Positions 26,840 through 35,130 of a stretch of DNA of 50,422 nt are shown here, one piece after another. The stretch is from Pirellulaceae bacterium (GTDB taxonomy: Bacteria > Planctomycetota > Planctomycetia > Pirellulales > Pirellulaceae): NCBI GenBank assembly GCA_022448315.1, contig JAKVCA010000032.1, positions 1 through 50,422 of the forward strand, written 5' to 3'. The notes below the pieces were generated by a model. That model was given only the letters and a program-made list of their open reading frames with translations. It did no database searches and had not been told where the DNA came from. Every line of letters starts with the position of its first letter. Within the stretch, counting starts at the first letter, position 1. Made by a program: the position numbers and the translations under genes.

Positions 26840-29125
26840 TCAGTCGAGGCTCTCTTCGCGTGCCAACTGATGGGTTTTATTGAGCTTCGCGAAGCCGTAA
26901 ATCAGGGCGATTGCGGGAAGCCATAACACGAAGGTGGTCGGCCATTGGTAGTGGACAACCGTCAGTCCTTCGTCAGTCGTAACACGAAACAGCCATGGGT
27001 ACCAGAAGGTCTCCGCGGCTTGACTTTCGGCACCCGCTGCAGAGAGGACGGACAGACTGTTGTGCGTAAAATGGTAGGCGATGGCTGGATAAAGACTCCG
27101 ACTTTGAAATGCGACCCATCCGAGAGCGATCCCTGTGACGGAAGCGGTCATGGATTGCTGAAGGATTCCGTGTGCTGCGCCGAACAGTAATGCCGACAGC
27201 GTGATGGCCGCGTATTTGTTTTTCAGCCCCGAAAGGCCGGACATGACGAAGCCGCGAAAGGCGATTTCTTCGCAGATTGCAGGGGTGCCAGCGATCAACA
27301 AGACGATGGCCCAAAGTCCGGGAGCTTGGAGCAATACGGACTCAAGATCTTTCTGAAGCGTGAAGAATTCTGGACTTGGAGGATAGATTTCCACAACCCA
27401 GTGACTGATCCACATGAGCGTTGGGTGCAGACAGCAGGCCAACGCAATGGCACCGAGAATCGGGCCGGGTCCACTCCAGCGGAGCAGAAGGGATTTGAAT
27501 GGATTTCGAGTCAGGAAGATGGCCATCAGCAGCGGAGGGGTCGCCACAAAAGCGATCAGAGAAATTGCAGTGGTCGACGCAAAGGATGTCCATGAGTTGG
27601 GCGGGGGGAAAAGCATACTGAGGAATGAGTGAAGCAAGATGACGAGTAGACCGCAGAACATCGCCTCCCCGACCCTCGCGTAAGTGCCACGATCCCGAAT
27701 CAATTGCTTGACCCAAGACAAGATCCCTAGCTGCTCACTCTCACGAAAGATGATGGTCTCCTTGGAGAATTGGGAGACGCCCCATCTGGCGGAAAGCCAA
27801 ACCGCAACCCCTGTGACCATCATGACCGGGATGAAAAACTTGATCGCCTGCAGGTACTCGCCTTCAATGAGCTCGCGGAGCAAGAGCATCAAACCCGTAA
27901 GCGGTATCAGAGCCGTGCCCAATTCAAGTTCGGTCGCGGGGAGCAAAGCGACCATCATGAGTGGCAGAGAAATGAGTAGCAGAGGGACCAGGTAATACTG
28001 GCCCTCTTTGGTGCTTCGAGCGAAAACGGCGACGGCCAGAGCCAAGCTGCTGAATAAGGCGGAAGCGGGGATAACCGCGAGGCTGAGCCACAGAAGTGAC
28101 AAGGGCGGGGGGAATCCGACGGGAAGGACTGACCCGGCTTGTTGAAATGCCTGAATGATGAATAGCCCAGAAACCATGATGCTAAGAAGGTTGAGCATGG
28201 CGGAGGCCGCACTGAACGTCATGACGTTCAACATCTTGCCCACGACGATTTCTGAACGAGCTGCAGGGCTGCACAGAAGCGTCTCAAGCGTGCCTCGCTC
28301 TTTTTCTCCAGCGCATGTGTCGATTGCCGGATAGAAGGCTCCGGTAAGTGCCCAGATCAGCATGACGAAGGGCAGGATTTTTGACCACAAGATCGCTTGA
28401 CGACCCAAGGTTGCTGCCAGATCTCGATCCTCGATGACGAACGGGCGACTTGCGGTAGGAGGCAATTGACTCTCAGAGAGATTTTCATCCACGATCGTGG
28501 TCCGCCATCGCTCGAGGACAGCGAACAGGCGGGTGCGGGCAATCTGAGATTCATCGCGTGCCAAGTTGCCGAAAACATAGAGTTTTGGAATCGCTTCGGA
28601 ATCTTGGGGAGAATGAACCTCTGAATTTTCTGGATCTGCTCCGAAAATCGGGGGGGCACCGGGTGGATAAGGCGGAAAGTAAAGGAGCAGGTCGACCTGT
28701 TCCTCTATCAGCAGGTTTTGGATTTTGAGACGCCGATCGACACCTTCGTTGGACTCATCGTCAGGATTCCGAATGGCTTGATCAATAAGTTTCTGCAGCG
28801 CGTCGGTGACTCCTGTGTCGCGTTTCACGGTCAACAGGGCCGATTCTTCTTCGGGACAGAAATCGGAGTTAAATGCGTCATCAACCAAGAGGGAGGGGAA
28901 CGCGTAGTCCGGCTGAATCCCAAGGCTTTCCTGATTTTGGTAGCCGACGACCCAACACCGCGTGGGATGGGCTCGCATGAACTGTGAGATGCGAATGAAA
29001 CTGACGCCCAAAAGGGGGTACAGCAATAAAGGGAGGATCAGCACGGTGAACAACGTTCGACGATCTCGAAGCTGATCTCGTAGCTCCCGCATGTAGATGA
29101 AGCGAATATTTGAAAGCTGCATCAA
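26840..29125 (-). CDS. ABC transporter permease (NatB-type) fused to a CPBP family intramembrane protease
   Basis: A 761-residue membrane protein joining two families. The first half is a NatB/ABC-2 permease: a membrane helix at about 22-45, a large extracytoplasmic loop, then several helices with the NatB marker [19 protein letters not shown] near 268-286. The C-terminal third is a CPBP (Abi/CAAX-protease-like) domain: the EExxxR motif in [10 protein letters not shown] near 617-626, FGAAHGIL near 650 and [10 protein letters not shown] near 685, the sites that make up the catalytic metal centre. It overlaps the ATPase gene in ATGA, so the transporter is made as a unit. The protease may process peptides or membrane anchors moved by the transporter. 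I believe this fusion recurs in Planctomycetes. Assignment of both domains is firm; substrate is unknown. Confidence 0.9.
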   Translation of the reverse strand: MMQLSNIRFIYMRELRDQLRDRRTLFTVLILPLLLYPLLGVSFIRISQFMRAHPTRCWVVGYQNQESLGIQPDYAFPSLLVDDAFNSDFCPEEESALLTVKRDTGVTDALQKLIDQAIRNPDDESNEGVDRRLKIQNLLIEEQVDLLLYFPPYPPGAPPIFGADPENSEVHSPQDSEAIPKLYVFGNLARDESQIARTRLFAVLERWRTTIVDENLSESQLPPTASRPFVIEDRDLAATLGRQAILWSKILPFVMLIWALTGAFYPAIDTCAGEKERGTLETLLCSPAARSEIVVGKMLNVMTFSAASAMLNLLSIMVSGLFIIQAFQQAGSVLPVGFPPPLSLLWLSLAVIPASALFSSLALAVAVFARSTKEGQYYLVPLLLISLPLMMVALLPATELELGTALIPLTGLMLLLRELIEGEYLQAIKFFIPVMMVTGVAVWLSARWGVSQFSKETIIFRESEQLGILSWVKQLIRDRGTYARVGEAMFCGLLVILLHSFLSMLFPPPNSWTSFASTTAISLIAFVATPPLLMAIFLTRNPFKSLLLRWSGPGPILGAIALACCLHPTLMWISHWVVEIYPPSPEFFTLQKDLESVLLQAPGLWAIVLLIAGTPAICEEIAFRGFVMSGLSGLKNKYAAITLSALLFGAAHGILQQSMTASVTGIALGWVAFQSRSLYPAIAYHFTHNSLSVLSAAGAESQAAETFWYPWLFRVTTDEGLTVVHYQWPTTFVLWLPAIALIYGFAKLNKTHQLAREESLD

Positions 29126-29904
29126 TGGGTTCCCTCGCTGGCGTCGAGGGAACGGCGTTGAAGCTGGAGTTCATGCATTGAAATCAGGCGGAAGAAGAGT
29201 TCCTCAACATCTTTTTCGCCGTGCTTCTCCCCCAGTTCTTCGGTGGGGCCTTCGTCCAAGATTTTTCCGCGGTACATGATGGCGACCCGGTCACAGAGTC
29301 GTTCGACTTCCCGCATGATGTGACTGGAGAAGATGATGCATTTGCCCGTTTCACGAAGGCTGGCAACCGTCCGCAGCACTTCGCGGGCGACGAGGACATC
29401 GAGCCCTGAAGTCGCCTCGTCAAAAATGAGGACTGGTGGGTCGTGAATCAAGGCGCGGGCGATCGATACTTTCTGTTGCATGCCTGTCGACATCTTTGAG
29501 CCCAAAACGTCCCGGATATCATTCATCTGAAACCGCTCAAACAGAAACTCCATCCTTTCCGTCAGGACCTGTTTCGACATTCCGTGGAGGCGACCAAAGT
29601 ACTCGACGATTTCCCACGCGGTCATGCGATCGTAGACCGCCGTATTTGTGGAAACGAAACCAATACTTCGTCGGACTTTTCCTGGTTGCTTCTGAACATC
29701 GAACCCATTCACCGTGACCGTTCCTTCCGTAGGGGCGAGGACGGTGCTCAAGATTCGGAGGGCAGTGGTCTTGCCGGCTCCATTGGGACCCAGAAGTCCG
29801 TAAATTTCACCCGGCCGTGCGTCGAAGGAGACACGGTCCAACGCGGTGAACGATCCCTTTTTCAGGTCGGGATAGCTTTTGACTAATTCTCGCACGTGAA
29901 TCAT
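29122..29904 (-). CDS. ABC transporter ATP-binding protein (NatA-type)
   Basis: The 260-residue ATPase powers the permease encoded next to it. Walker A is GPNGAGKTT, the Q-loop lies in [13 protein letters not shown], the signature is [15 protein letters not shown] (the STGM variant common to NatA, not LSGGQ), Walker B is [12 protein letters not shown], and the switch histidine is in IFSSHIM. The C-terminal extension, [20 protein letters not shown], is NatA-like. The ATG at 29904 fits the family start [13 protein letters not shown]; a frame open from 30003 adds 33 residues without family support. The stop overlaps the permease start as ATGA. The transported molecule is unknown. Confidence 0.93.
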   Translation of the reverse strand: MIHVRELVKSYPDLKKGSFTALDRVSFDARPGEIYGLLGPNGAGKTTALRILSTVLAPTEGTVTVNGFDVQKQPGKVRRSIGFVSTNTAVYDRMTAWEIVEYFGRLHGMSKQVLTERMEFLFERFQMNDIRDVLGSKMSTGMQQKVSIARALIHDPPVLIFDEATSGLDVLVAREVLRTVASLRETGKCIIFSSHIMREVERLCDRVAIMYRGKILDEGPTEELGEKHGEKDVEELFFRLISMHELQLQRRSLDASEGTH

Positions 29905-30333
29905 GAGTCGCTTTTCCGAAAGCGTCAGCGTCAACAAACGGCCTTGGACTCTTGGGGCGGCTTGAGGCATCGAGGGAAGAACCCCTTCGCCCGTTCTTTG
30001 CATTGAGGCGACCTAAGCCGTGGGACTATGAAAATCCCTGTTGAAGGCCCTTTCTGGTTTCGGTCCTATCGGATTTTCGTGTTGACCCACCTTTACCGAT
30101 TTTCCCTTCATGCCTACCCCACGAGGCCGCCATTTTTTCATGCGGCGAGTCAGCTCAAATACGCCTTCATTAAAGGAGTACAACAGAAAGTCACGAAATC
30201 AACTTGCCTCAGTGGAAAGACTGGAGACTATGACCATGGCCCTGTCCCAGAACGACGGTTGGGTAAGTTTTGGCCAATGGGCAGGTTGAAAGGTGACTTG
30301 GGCAGCATCCGCGGGCGGCCGAACTTATTGGCT
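29905..30333. other. Non-coding region between natA and UXS
   Basis: About 430 bases with no convincing gene. It includes the upstream sequence for the minus-strand natA operon and the tail after the UXS stop. No terminator hairpin with a T run was found after UXS. Short frames in it have no ribosome binding site or family match. Confidence 0.4.
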
Positions 30334-31308
30334 CTAATAATTTGGTGTTGGAGGGCGATACTGGCTGATGTCGATTTGCTGGAACCATGCGATGGTTCGT
30401 TCGAGCCCCTCCCGCAATTCGATGGTCGGTTGCCAATTCAGTCTTGATTTCGCAAGTTCGATGTCTGGCCGCCTCTGGGTCGGATCATCCTCGGGCAATG
30501 GCTGCTCAACCAGTGTGGAGGAGCTGTTGGTCAGCTCGATGACCAGTTGGGCAAGCTCGCGGATGGTGAATTCGTGAGGGTTGCCGATGTTCACCGGTTG
30601 GACAAGATCATCGGGAGCATTCATCAGTCGAATCATGCCTTCAATCAAGTCGTCTCGGTAACAGAAGGATCGTGTTTGGGAACCATCCCCGAAGATGGTA
30701 ATCGCCTCGCCCGCCATCGCTTGCCGAATGAAATTTGAAACGACCCGACCGTCGAAGGGGTGCATTCGCGGTCCGTAGGTGTTGAAGATTCGGATGATCC
30801 TTACATCCAGTCCATTGGAGCGATGATAGTCCATGAACAGGGTTTCAGCGGCCCGTTTTCCCTCATCGTAGCAGGCGCGTGGGCCAATCGGGTTGACGCA
30901 TCCACGGTAATCTTCTTTCTGCGGATGGACCTCGGGGTCGCCATAAACCTCGCTGGTCGACGCTTGCAGAACCTTGGCCCGACAACGTTTTGCCATCCCA
31001 AGCACGTGGATTGCCCCGAGGACCGACGTCTTCATGGTCTTGATCGGGTTGAACTGGTAATGGCCAGGTGCCGCAGGGCAAGCAAGGTTGTAGATTTCAT
31101 CCACTTCCAACCAAACCGGGTGCGTGATGTCGTGGCGAATCAGTTCGAAATTGCCACAACCGAGAAGGCCGGCCACGTTGTTTTTTTGACTCGTGAAAAA
31201 GTTGTCGAGGCAGATAACGTCATGCCCCTCGCCGACAAGTCTCTCGCACAGGTGGGATCCTAAAAACCCTGCCCCACCGGTGACCAGTATCCTTTTGACC
31301 TGACTCAA
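30334..31308 (-). CDS. uxs: UDP-glucuronate decarboxylase (UDP-xylose synthase)
   Basis: The enzyme converts UDP-glucuronate to UDP-xylose for polysaccharide synthesis. The 324 residues form an extended short-chain dehydrogenase: NAD motif [11 protein letters not shown] (10-20), [30 protein letters not shown], the [14 protein letters not shown] substrate region, the catalytic YxxxK as [11 protein letters not shown], and IFNTYGPRM and [14 protein letters not shown]. These match UXS better than UDP-glucose 4-epimerase or dTDP-glucose dehydratase. The start is a TTG at 31308 with GGGGCAGAG close before it. No other glycosyl genes adjoin it here. The VTT membrane gene 370 bases upstream lies on the same strand. 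Confidence 0.93.
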   Translation of the reverse strand: MSQVKRILVTGGAGFLGSHLCERLVGEGHDVICLDNFFTSQKNNVAGLLGCGNFELIRHDITHPVWLEVDEIYNLACPAAPGHYQFNPIKTMKTSVLGAIHVLGMAKRCRAKVLQASTSEVYGDPEVHPQKEDYRGCVNPIGPRACYDEGKRAAETLFMDYHRSNGLDVRIIRIFNTYGPRMHPFDGRVVSNFIRQAMAGEAITIFGDGSQTRSFCYRDDLIEGMIRLMNAPDDLVQPVNIGNPHEFTIRELAQLVIELTNSSSTLVEQPLPEDDPTQRRPDIELAKSRLNWQPTIELREGLERTIAWFQQIDISQYRPPTPNY

Positions 31309-31677
31309 ATTCTCTGCCCCTTCACCGCCGCGTCATGGATTTCGGCCGAATTTCCCAAGGAGATCCGGTTAGATAAGTTTCGGAAGAGTCGGCACGCCGC
31401 TGCATTCCGTCGAGAAGGAACCATGACATCCGTAACTCGAGGCTCCGGATTGCACAGGAACTCGGGATTGTAAGCACATGATCTGGCCAGAGACGGTTTG
31501 CCTGAGAGTTCGAAAGTGACGGAGTGTGCTTCAGTGTGTGACCGGACCGCTTGGGTCTGCATGGGCGGGAAGAGCCTGCTTGGCTCGTCTGAGACGTTTC
31601 GATTTCTTGTTGACGGGTATTCTCGATTTGAGCAATGCCAGGCTTATTTGGAATTCCCTGTTTTCCGTCGACATCCG
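31309..31677. other. Non-coding region between UXS and the VTT gene
   Basis: About 370 bases between co-oriented genes. Frames in either direction through it are low-complexity or lack starts with ribosome binding sites. No RNA or terminator was recognised. It probably carries the UXS promoter. Confidence 0.4.
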
Positions 31678-32343
31678 TCACTTCAATTTCGGGCCCTCTT
31701 TAATCTCGGGGGACACGACCAGCAACTTTCTAATCGAGAGCAGTGCCACCACCGGCAGTGCCGCGGCGAGGGTGAGGGCAAAGGACAGCCAACCGTGGGC
31801 TTGTGCGAGTTGTCCCAGAACGGCATAGCTGAGGCTCAGGCCAAGATTGGCGGCGGCAACCGGAAGGATGAACCGCCACCATTCGAGTCGATAAAGCCCA
31901 GCGACGAAAATCATGACTTCGCCGAGAACAGGGATTCCGCGAGTCATGACCAAGGCGATCGCCCCGTATCTCTGCACCAAAACGCGGGCCATTTCGACTT
32001 CTTGCGGATTGCAAAATTTGTTGACGATGGGGACACCAAAACCCCGGCTGGTGAGGTAACCCGCGATGGTGCCGAGTGTCAGGCCGACCCAGCAAAGTAG
32101 TCCGCCGCTTACCCATCCGAGGCGGGAGCCGAGTAGCGTTCCCAGAACACTCGACGGAATAGGAAGGAAAATGTCGACAACCAACAGGGCGGTGGTGAGG
32201 GTGCCAAACCCGAGTGGGTCCGATTCCGGGGTCAACCACTCCTGAACCTTCGCTTCCAACGACGAACCGAGAAGAAGGAACGGAACGATGGAGAGCAACG
32301 AGAGCCCCACAAGAATCACGGTGAAGCGGAGCAAGCTACGCAT
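31678..32343 (-). CDS. VTT-domain (DedA/TVP38-like) membrane protein
   Basis: A 221-residue inner-membrane protein with about five to six hydrophobic segments: residues 6-26, about 46-66, 75-97, 122-148, 155-180 and 185-200. The VTT signature region is present: LPIPSSVLGTLLGSRLGWVSGG, TSRGFG, and RYGAIALVMTRGIPVLGEV with the conserved arginine and proline. Members of this family are implicated in lipid translocation and in proton-driven flow. The gene starts 11 bases after the stop of the unknown protein upstream, so they form an operon. Confidence 0.85.
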   Translation of the reverse strand: MRSLLRFTVILVGLSLLSIVPFLLLGSSLEAKVQEWLTPESDPLGFGTLTTALLVVDIFLPIPSSVLGTLLGSRLGWVSGGLLCWVGLTLGTIAGYLTSRGFGVPIVNKFCNPQEVEMARVLVQRYGAIALVMTRGIPVLGEVMIFVAGLYRLEWWRFILPVAAANLGLSLSYAVLGQLAQAHGWLSFALTLAAALPVVALLSIRKLLVVSPEIKEGPKLK

Positions 32344-32354
32344 CGAGTGGTCGC

Positions 32355-33176
32355 TTAAGTGGTGAGCGGTAGGACGGACTGAAAAAAGCGAAACGCCTGT
32401 TCCAGAATCTGCTCGTCTGTCATTTTCTTAGCAGAAAGCAGGCAACGGATTCTGGCGGTCCGGATGACCCCTTTTTCCAACAGGGGTAGTTTGAGTTTTT
32501 GGTGGAGTGAGGCGGAATTGTTCGGGCTTGAGGTTGCGGGTTTGAAGTCGCTCAAGTGGATGATCGGTGTCACCTGCAATCCAGCACACTCAATCGTCGT
32601 GCATCGATATTTTTGGGCGAGCGTCTCATCCAAATAGGAGAGCGGCTGAGATTGTCGCTCAGAAAGTCGCTGGCTCGCCGACGCGGGCAGGCAGAAGTCT
32701 CGGATTTTTCCGGATGGAGCATACCATTCAAAGCTTGCGTCAGGTTGGGTGCCCAGCGTGCTCGTCTGAACCGAAACTCGCATATCGAGGATGGCCGCCT
32801 TGATCTCGGAATCTGTATGGAGACTCCAATAGACGGTGGGTGTGAGTTGGTTCTTCGCGCATTCCGCGTAACGACAAACCAGGTCGCTGCCTCGGCGGTA
32901 AATCTCAACAATGTCAGGACTGACACCCAGCAGGTTGCCCAGCATTTCCTGTTTGAAACCGGGGACCGCAACTCCGTTGACGCGGATTTCGGCAATCCCC
33001 GGGGAGGTCCGCTGGGCATCCATGTCGATTTCAAGTCGGGTCTGATCTGAAAGGTCGACCACGCCTGTGGCCCGCTGGTCTGCAAGTTTCCAAGTCATCT
33101 TGATCAGGATCGAGTCGGGTAGAAAGTGAAAATCGAGAGGGCGGTCGCTGGATGGGGAGTGTTGCTCTGGAGTCAC
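32355..33176 (-). CDS. Protein of unknown function
   Basis: I recognise no family in this 273-residue protein. It has no signal peptide or membrane segment. The sequence is mixed alpha/beta. A beta-rich middle (WSLHTDSEIKAAILDMRVSV, then ASFEWYAPSGKIRDF) is followed by a C-terminal helical part (LHQKLKLPLLEKGVIRTARI, then MTDEQILEQAFRFFQSVLP). The GTG at 33176 has AGGG shortly before it; a TTG at 33191 or an ATG at 33098 is also possible. A strong terminator lies just upstream of the start on the same strand, so its promoter is either very close to the gene or the gene is under attenuation. It is followed 11 bases later by the VTT gene. Confidence 0.7.
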   Translation of the reverse strand: MTPEQHSPSSDRPLDFHFLPDSILIKMTWKLADQRATGVVDLSDQTRLEIDMDAQRTSPGIAEIRVNGVAVPGFKQEMLGNLLGVSPDIVEIYRRGSDLVCRYAECAKNQLTPTVYWSLHTDSEIKAAILDMRVSVQTSTLGTQPDASFEWYAPSGKIRDFCLPASASQRLSERQSQPLSYLDETLAQKYRCTTIECAGLQVTPIIHLSDFKPATSSPNNSASLHQKLKLPLLEKGVIRTARIRCLLSAKKMTDEQILEQAFRFFQSVLPLTT

Positions 33177-33193
33177 GGCCCTGCCATCCAAAC

Positions 33194-33233
33194 AAAAAAC
33201 CCCGCTGTTACCCGTTTAAAGGTAGCAGCGGGG
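33194..33233 (-). terminator. Strong Rho-independent terminator upstream of an unknown gene
   Basis: On the minus strand a 13-bp stem (33221-33233 with 33200-33212, one G-T pair) with loop of 8 ends in six T. It points leftward, into the unknown-protein gene, yet no long minus-strand gene lies to its right. It could end a short transcript or act as an attenuator. Confidence 0.8.
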
Positions 33234-33611
33234 CCGGAACAGAGAAGAGGCCTTATGAATCGGACTGTGCGGACCACAGTTTGACGTTGCTCGCGATGAG
33301 CATCGTCGCGAAATGAATTGCACGAGAATCTAGCAGTTCTGACGGTCGAGGAAAACAAACTTGATCCAGAAAGCCAGATTTTTGTCAAGTTGCTCCTAAA
33401 AAGAGTGTTTTGGTTACCTAAGTTAACAAATGTCAGGTACGGTGGACTTCGGAGTTGCCCGCAGGTGGACCGCGACGGTTCCCGACCAGACCAGAAAGTC
33501 GGCTTTTGGCTGAGACCCGAGTCAACGCAAGGCTCCGAGGTGAGGCCGGTTTTCGACGGGCCGCGAATCAAATGTCGATGACGATCACGATTCTCAACGC
33601 AGGTTGGATGC
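33234..33611. other. Divergent upstream region with a possible mini-ORF
   Basis: This region lies upstream of suhB on the plus strand and of the unknown gene on the minus strand. A minus-strand ATG at 33303 opens a 16-codon frame (MLIASNVKLWSAQSDS) that stops at 33253, about 20 bases before the terminator stem. On the same strand a TTGACA at about 33384-33389 matches a perfect -35 box, but no good -10 lies at the right distance. A second minus-strand frame with AGGAG before a TTG runs through the terminator and so is unlikely to be a gene. Confidence 0.35.
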
Positions 33612-34424
33612 ATGTCTCCAAGTCACCCCATCGAGTTATGGCAAAAAGATTGCGTTCACGCGGCGCGTATTGGGGGTGAAATCCTGAAAGAGTATCAGGG
33701 GCGGGTGGTTCCGCATGAAAAAGGACCTCGCGATCTTGTGACTGAAGCGGATCTCGCTTCGCAAAAGGCCATCGAGCTATATCTCACCCAAAGGTTTCCC
33801 GAGCACCTGATCTTGGGTGAAGAGTCTGATCCGGAAACGCGTAGGCACGCTTCGGAGAATCCGGATGGTCGTGTCCGTTGGGTCATTGATCCATTGGATG
33901 GCACCACCAATTTCGTTCATCAATTGCCGAATTACTGTGTCTCAGTCGCGGTGGAACGCGACGGTGTGATTTGGGCGGGCGCCGTTTACAACCCTGTCTC
34001 CGATGAGTGTTTTCATGCAGGGCGAGGTTTTGGAGCTTGGCTGAATGATCGGGAACTCAAAACGAGTCGATGCATCAAGCTGGAGGAAGCTTTGCTGGCG
34101 GTCGGGTTTTCTGCCGGGATTCAACGCGGAAGCGTTGAGGTGCGTCGGTTCGAGGAACTGCTCTATCAAGCGCGGGCGATCCGCCGACTTGGCTCCGCAG
34201 CTTTGAACCTCTGTTATGTTGCCGCAGGCCGCTTGGACGGTTTTTTTGCGACAAGTGTGCGGCCTTGGGATGTCGCGGCAGGGATTTTGCTGATTGAGGA
34301 GGCTGGAGGGATCGTGACGGATATTCAGGGAAAGCCGTTTGATCTGATTCGCGCGCACGTTGCGACGGCCGCCACTTCGGCGCTGCACGAGCAAATGGGG
34401 CAGCATCTTTTCACCGTGTCTTGA
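33612..34424 (+). CDS. suhB: Inositol monophosphatase family protein (SuhB-like)
   Basis: A magnesium-dependent phosphatase of the inositol monophosphatase superfamily, 270 residues. The metal-binding motifs are PRDLVTEADLASQ, LGEESDP, the hallmark WVIDPLDGTTNFVH, and near the C-terminus RPWDVAAGILLIEEAGG. Members act on inositol phosphate, on 3'-phosphoadenosine nucleotides or as the Nus factor SuhB; the substrate cannot be settled from sequence. The ATG at 33612 follows an AGG. It stands alone, divergent from the unknown gene and 706 bases before the next gene. Confidence 0.93.
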   Translation: MSPSHPIELWQKDCVHAARIGGEILKEYQGRVVPHEKGPRDLVTEADLASQKAIELYLTQRFPEHLILGEESDPETRRHASENPDGRVRWVIDPLDGTTNFVHQLPNYCVSVAVERDGVIWAGAVYNPVSDECFHAGRGFGAWLNDRELKTSRCIKLEEALLAVGFSAGIQRGSVEVRRFEELLYQARAIRRLGSAALNLCYVAAGRLDGFFATSVRPWDVAAGILLIEEAGGIVTDIQGKPFDLIRAHVATAATSALHEQMGQHLFTVS

Positions 34425-35130
34425 AGGCGTTTCGAGTGGCGAAGACGACTCGTTTCTTAACGTCGCCGCATGGACGGATGAGTCGGGCCAAAGAACCCGG
34501 GCTAATTTTGTGGAATTTCCCTTTAATTAGGGGGGGCTTCGGTCAAGTTTCTTTCGTCCCGTTGATCCCTATGAGTAGAATGTTAGTAGTGCGATTTTGA
34601 TGGGTGTTGAACGGTTTTCCAAGCGGGTCTATTCACTTTCGCCCGCCAATACTTATCCACATGTGGAACCGTTCAAAACGCCAGCTGCGGGTTAAATCTC
34701 ATAACTTGCCGGTGGCGGTTCCCTGACCCGTTTGAAGCGGGGAGGAATTGTCAGGACTCATGGGTTATCGTCGGTTCATTTTCAAGAGCGAAGTCTGCCG
34801 CTTGATGTAAAAAATCTTGGGCACGGGCTCTCGGAAAGGCGTTGACCAACGGATGGATCCTCAGTGCTGGCTCGGACGCGAGTCTTCCTGAATCGTAGGA
34901 ATCGAGACACGGAGTCCGCGAGGAATGTTGGAAGGTTTACGGTCAGAGTGTCGTCACTTGCAATGACTTGCGTGGCGTTCGACGAAGTCGTTTGTACCGG
35001 ACGCAGCGTATGAAAGTAGGCTCGTCGAATCCAGTCGAGAAGCGAGGAAAACGTAGGGCTGCCATGCATCGTTTTCATTCGTTTGACGAAGGTGGTGGGT
35101 CGTTGTTTTAAATGATTTGGATCTGATGCA
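34425..35130. other. Long non-coding region before the giant-protein operon
   Basis: About 700 bases with no convincing gene. A minus-strand frame in the right half overlaps the signal-peptide coding region of the next gene and has no family features or good ribosome binding site, so I treat it as a shadow. The region includes a perfect DnaA box and palindrome at 34653-34667 and probably the promoter of the operon beginning at 35131. No other structure was recognised. Confidence 0.45.
34653..34667. promoter_or_regulatory. Consensus DnaA box with overlapping palindrome
   Basis: TTATCCACA matches the DnaA box consensus at 34653-34661. Its right part is in a perfect 12-base palindrome, TCCACATGTGGA (34656-34667). 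A single box does not make an origin, and no dnaA or dnaN gene is in view. It may be a regulatory site for the downstream operon. Confidence 0.4.

Noticed and set aside
33173-33613. Minus-strand frame of 146 codons
   Set aside because: Runs through a strong terminator and overlaps the start of suhB; composition is unlike its neighbours.
34425-35130. Replication origin
   Set aside because: Only one DnaA box and no dnaA, dnaN or AT-rich unwinding element nearby.
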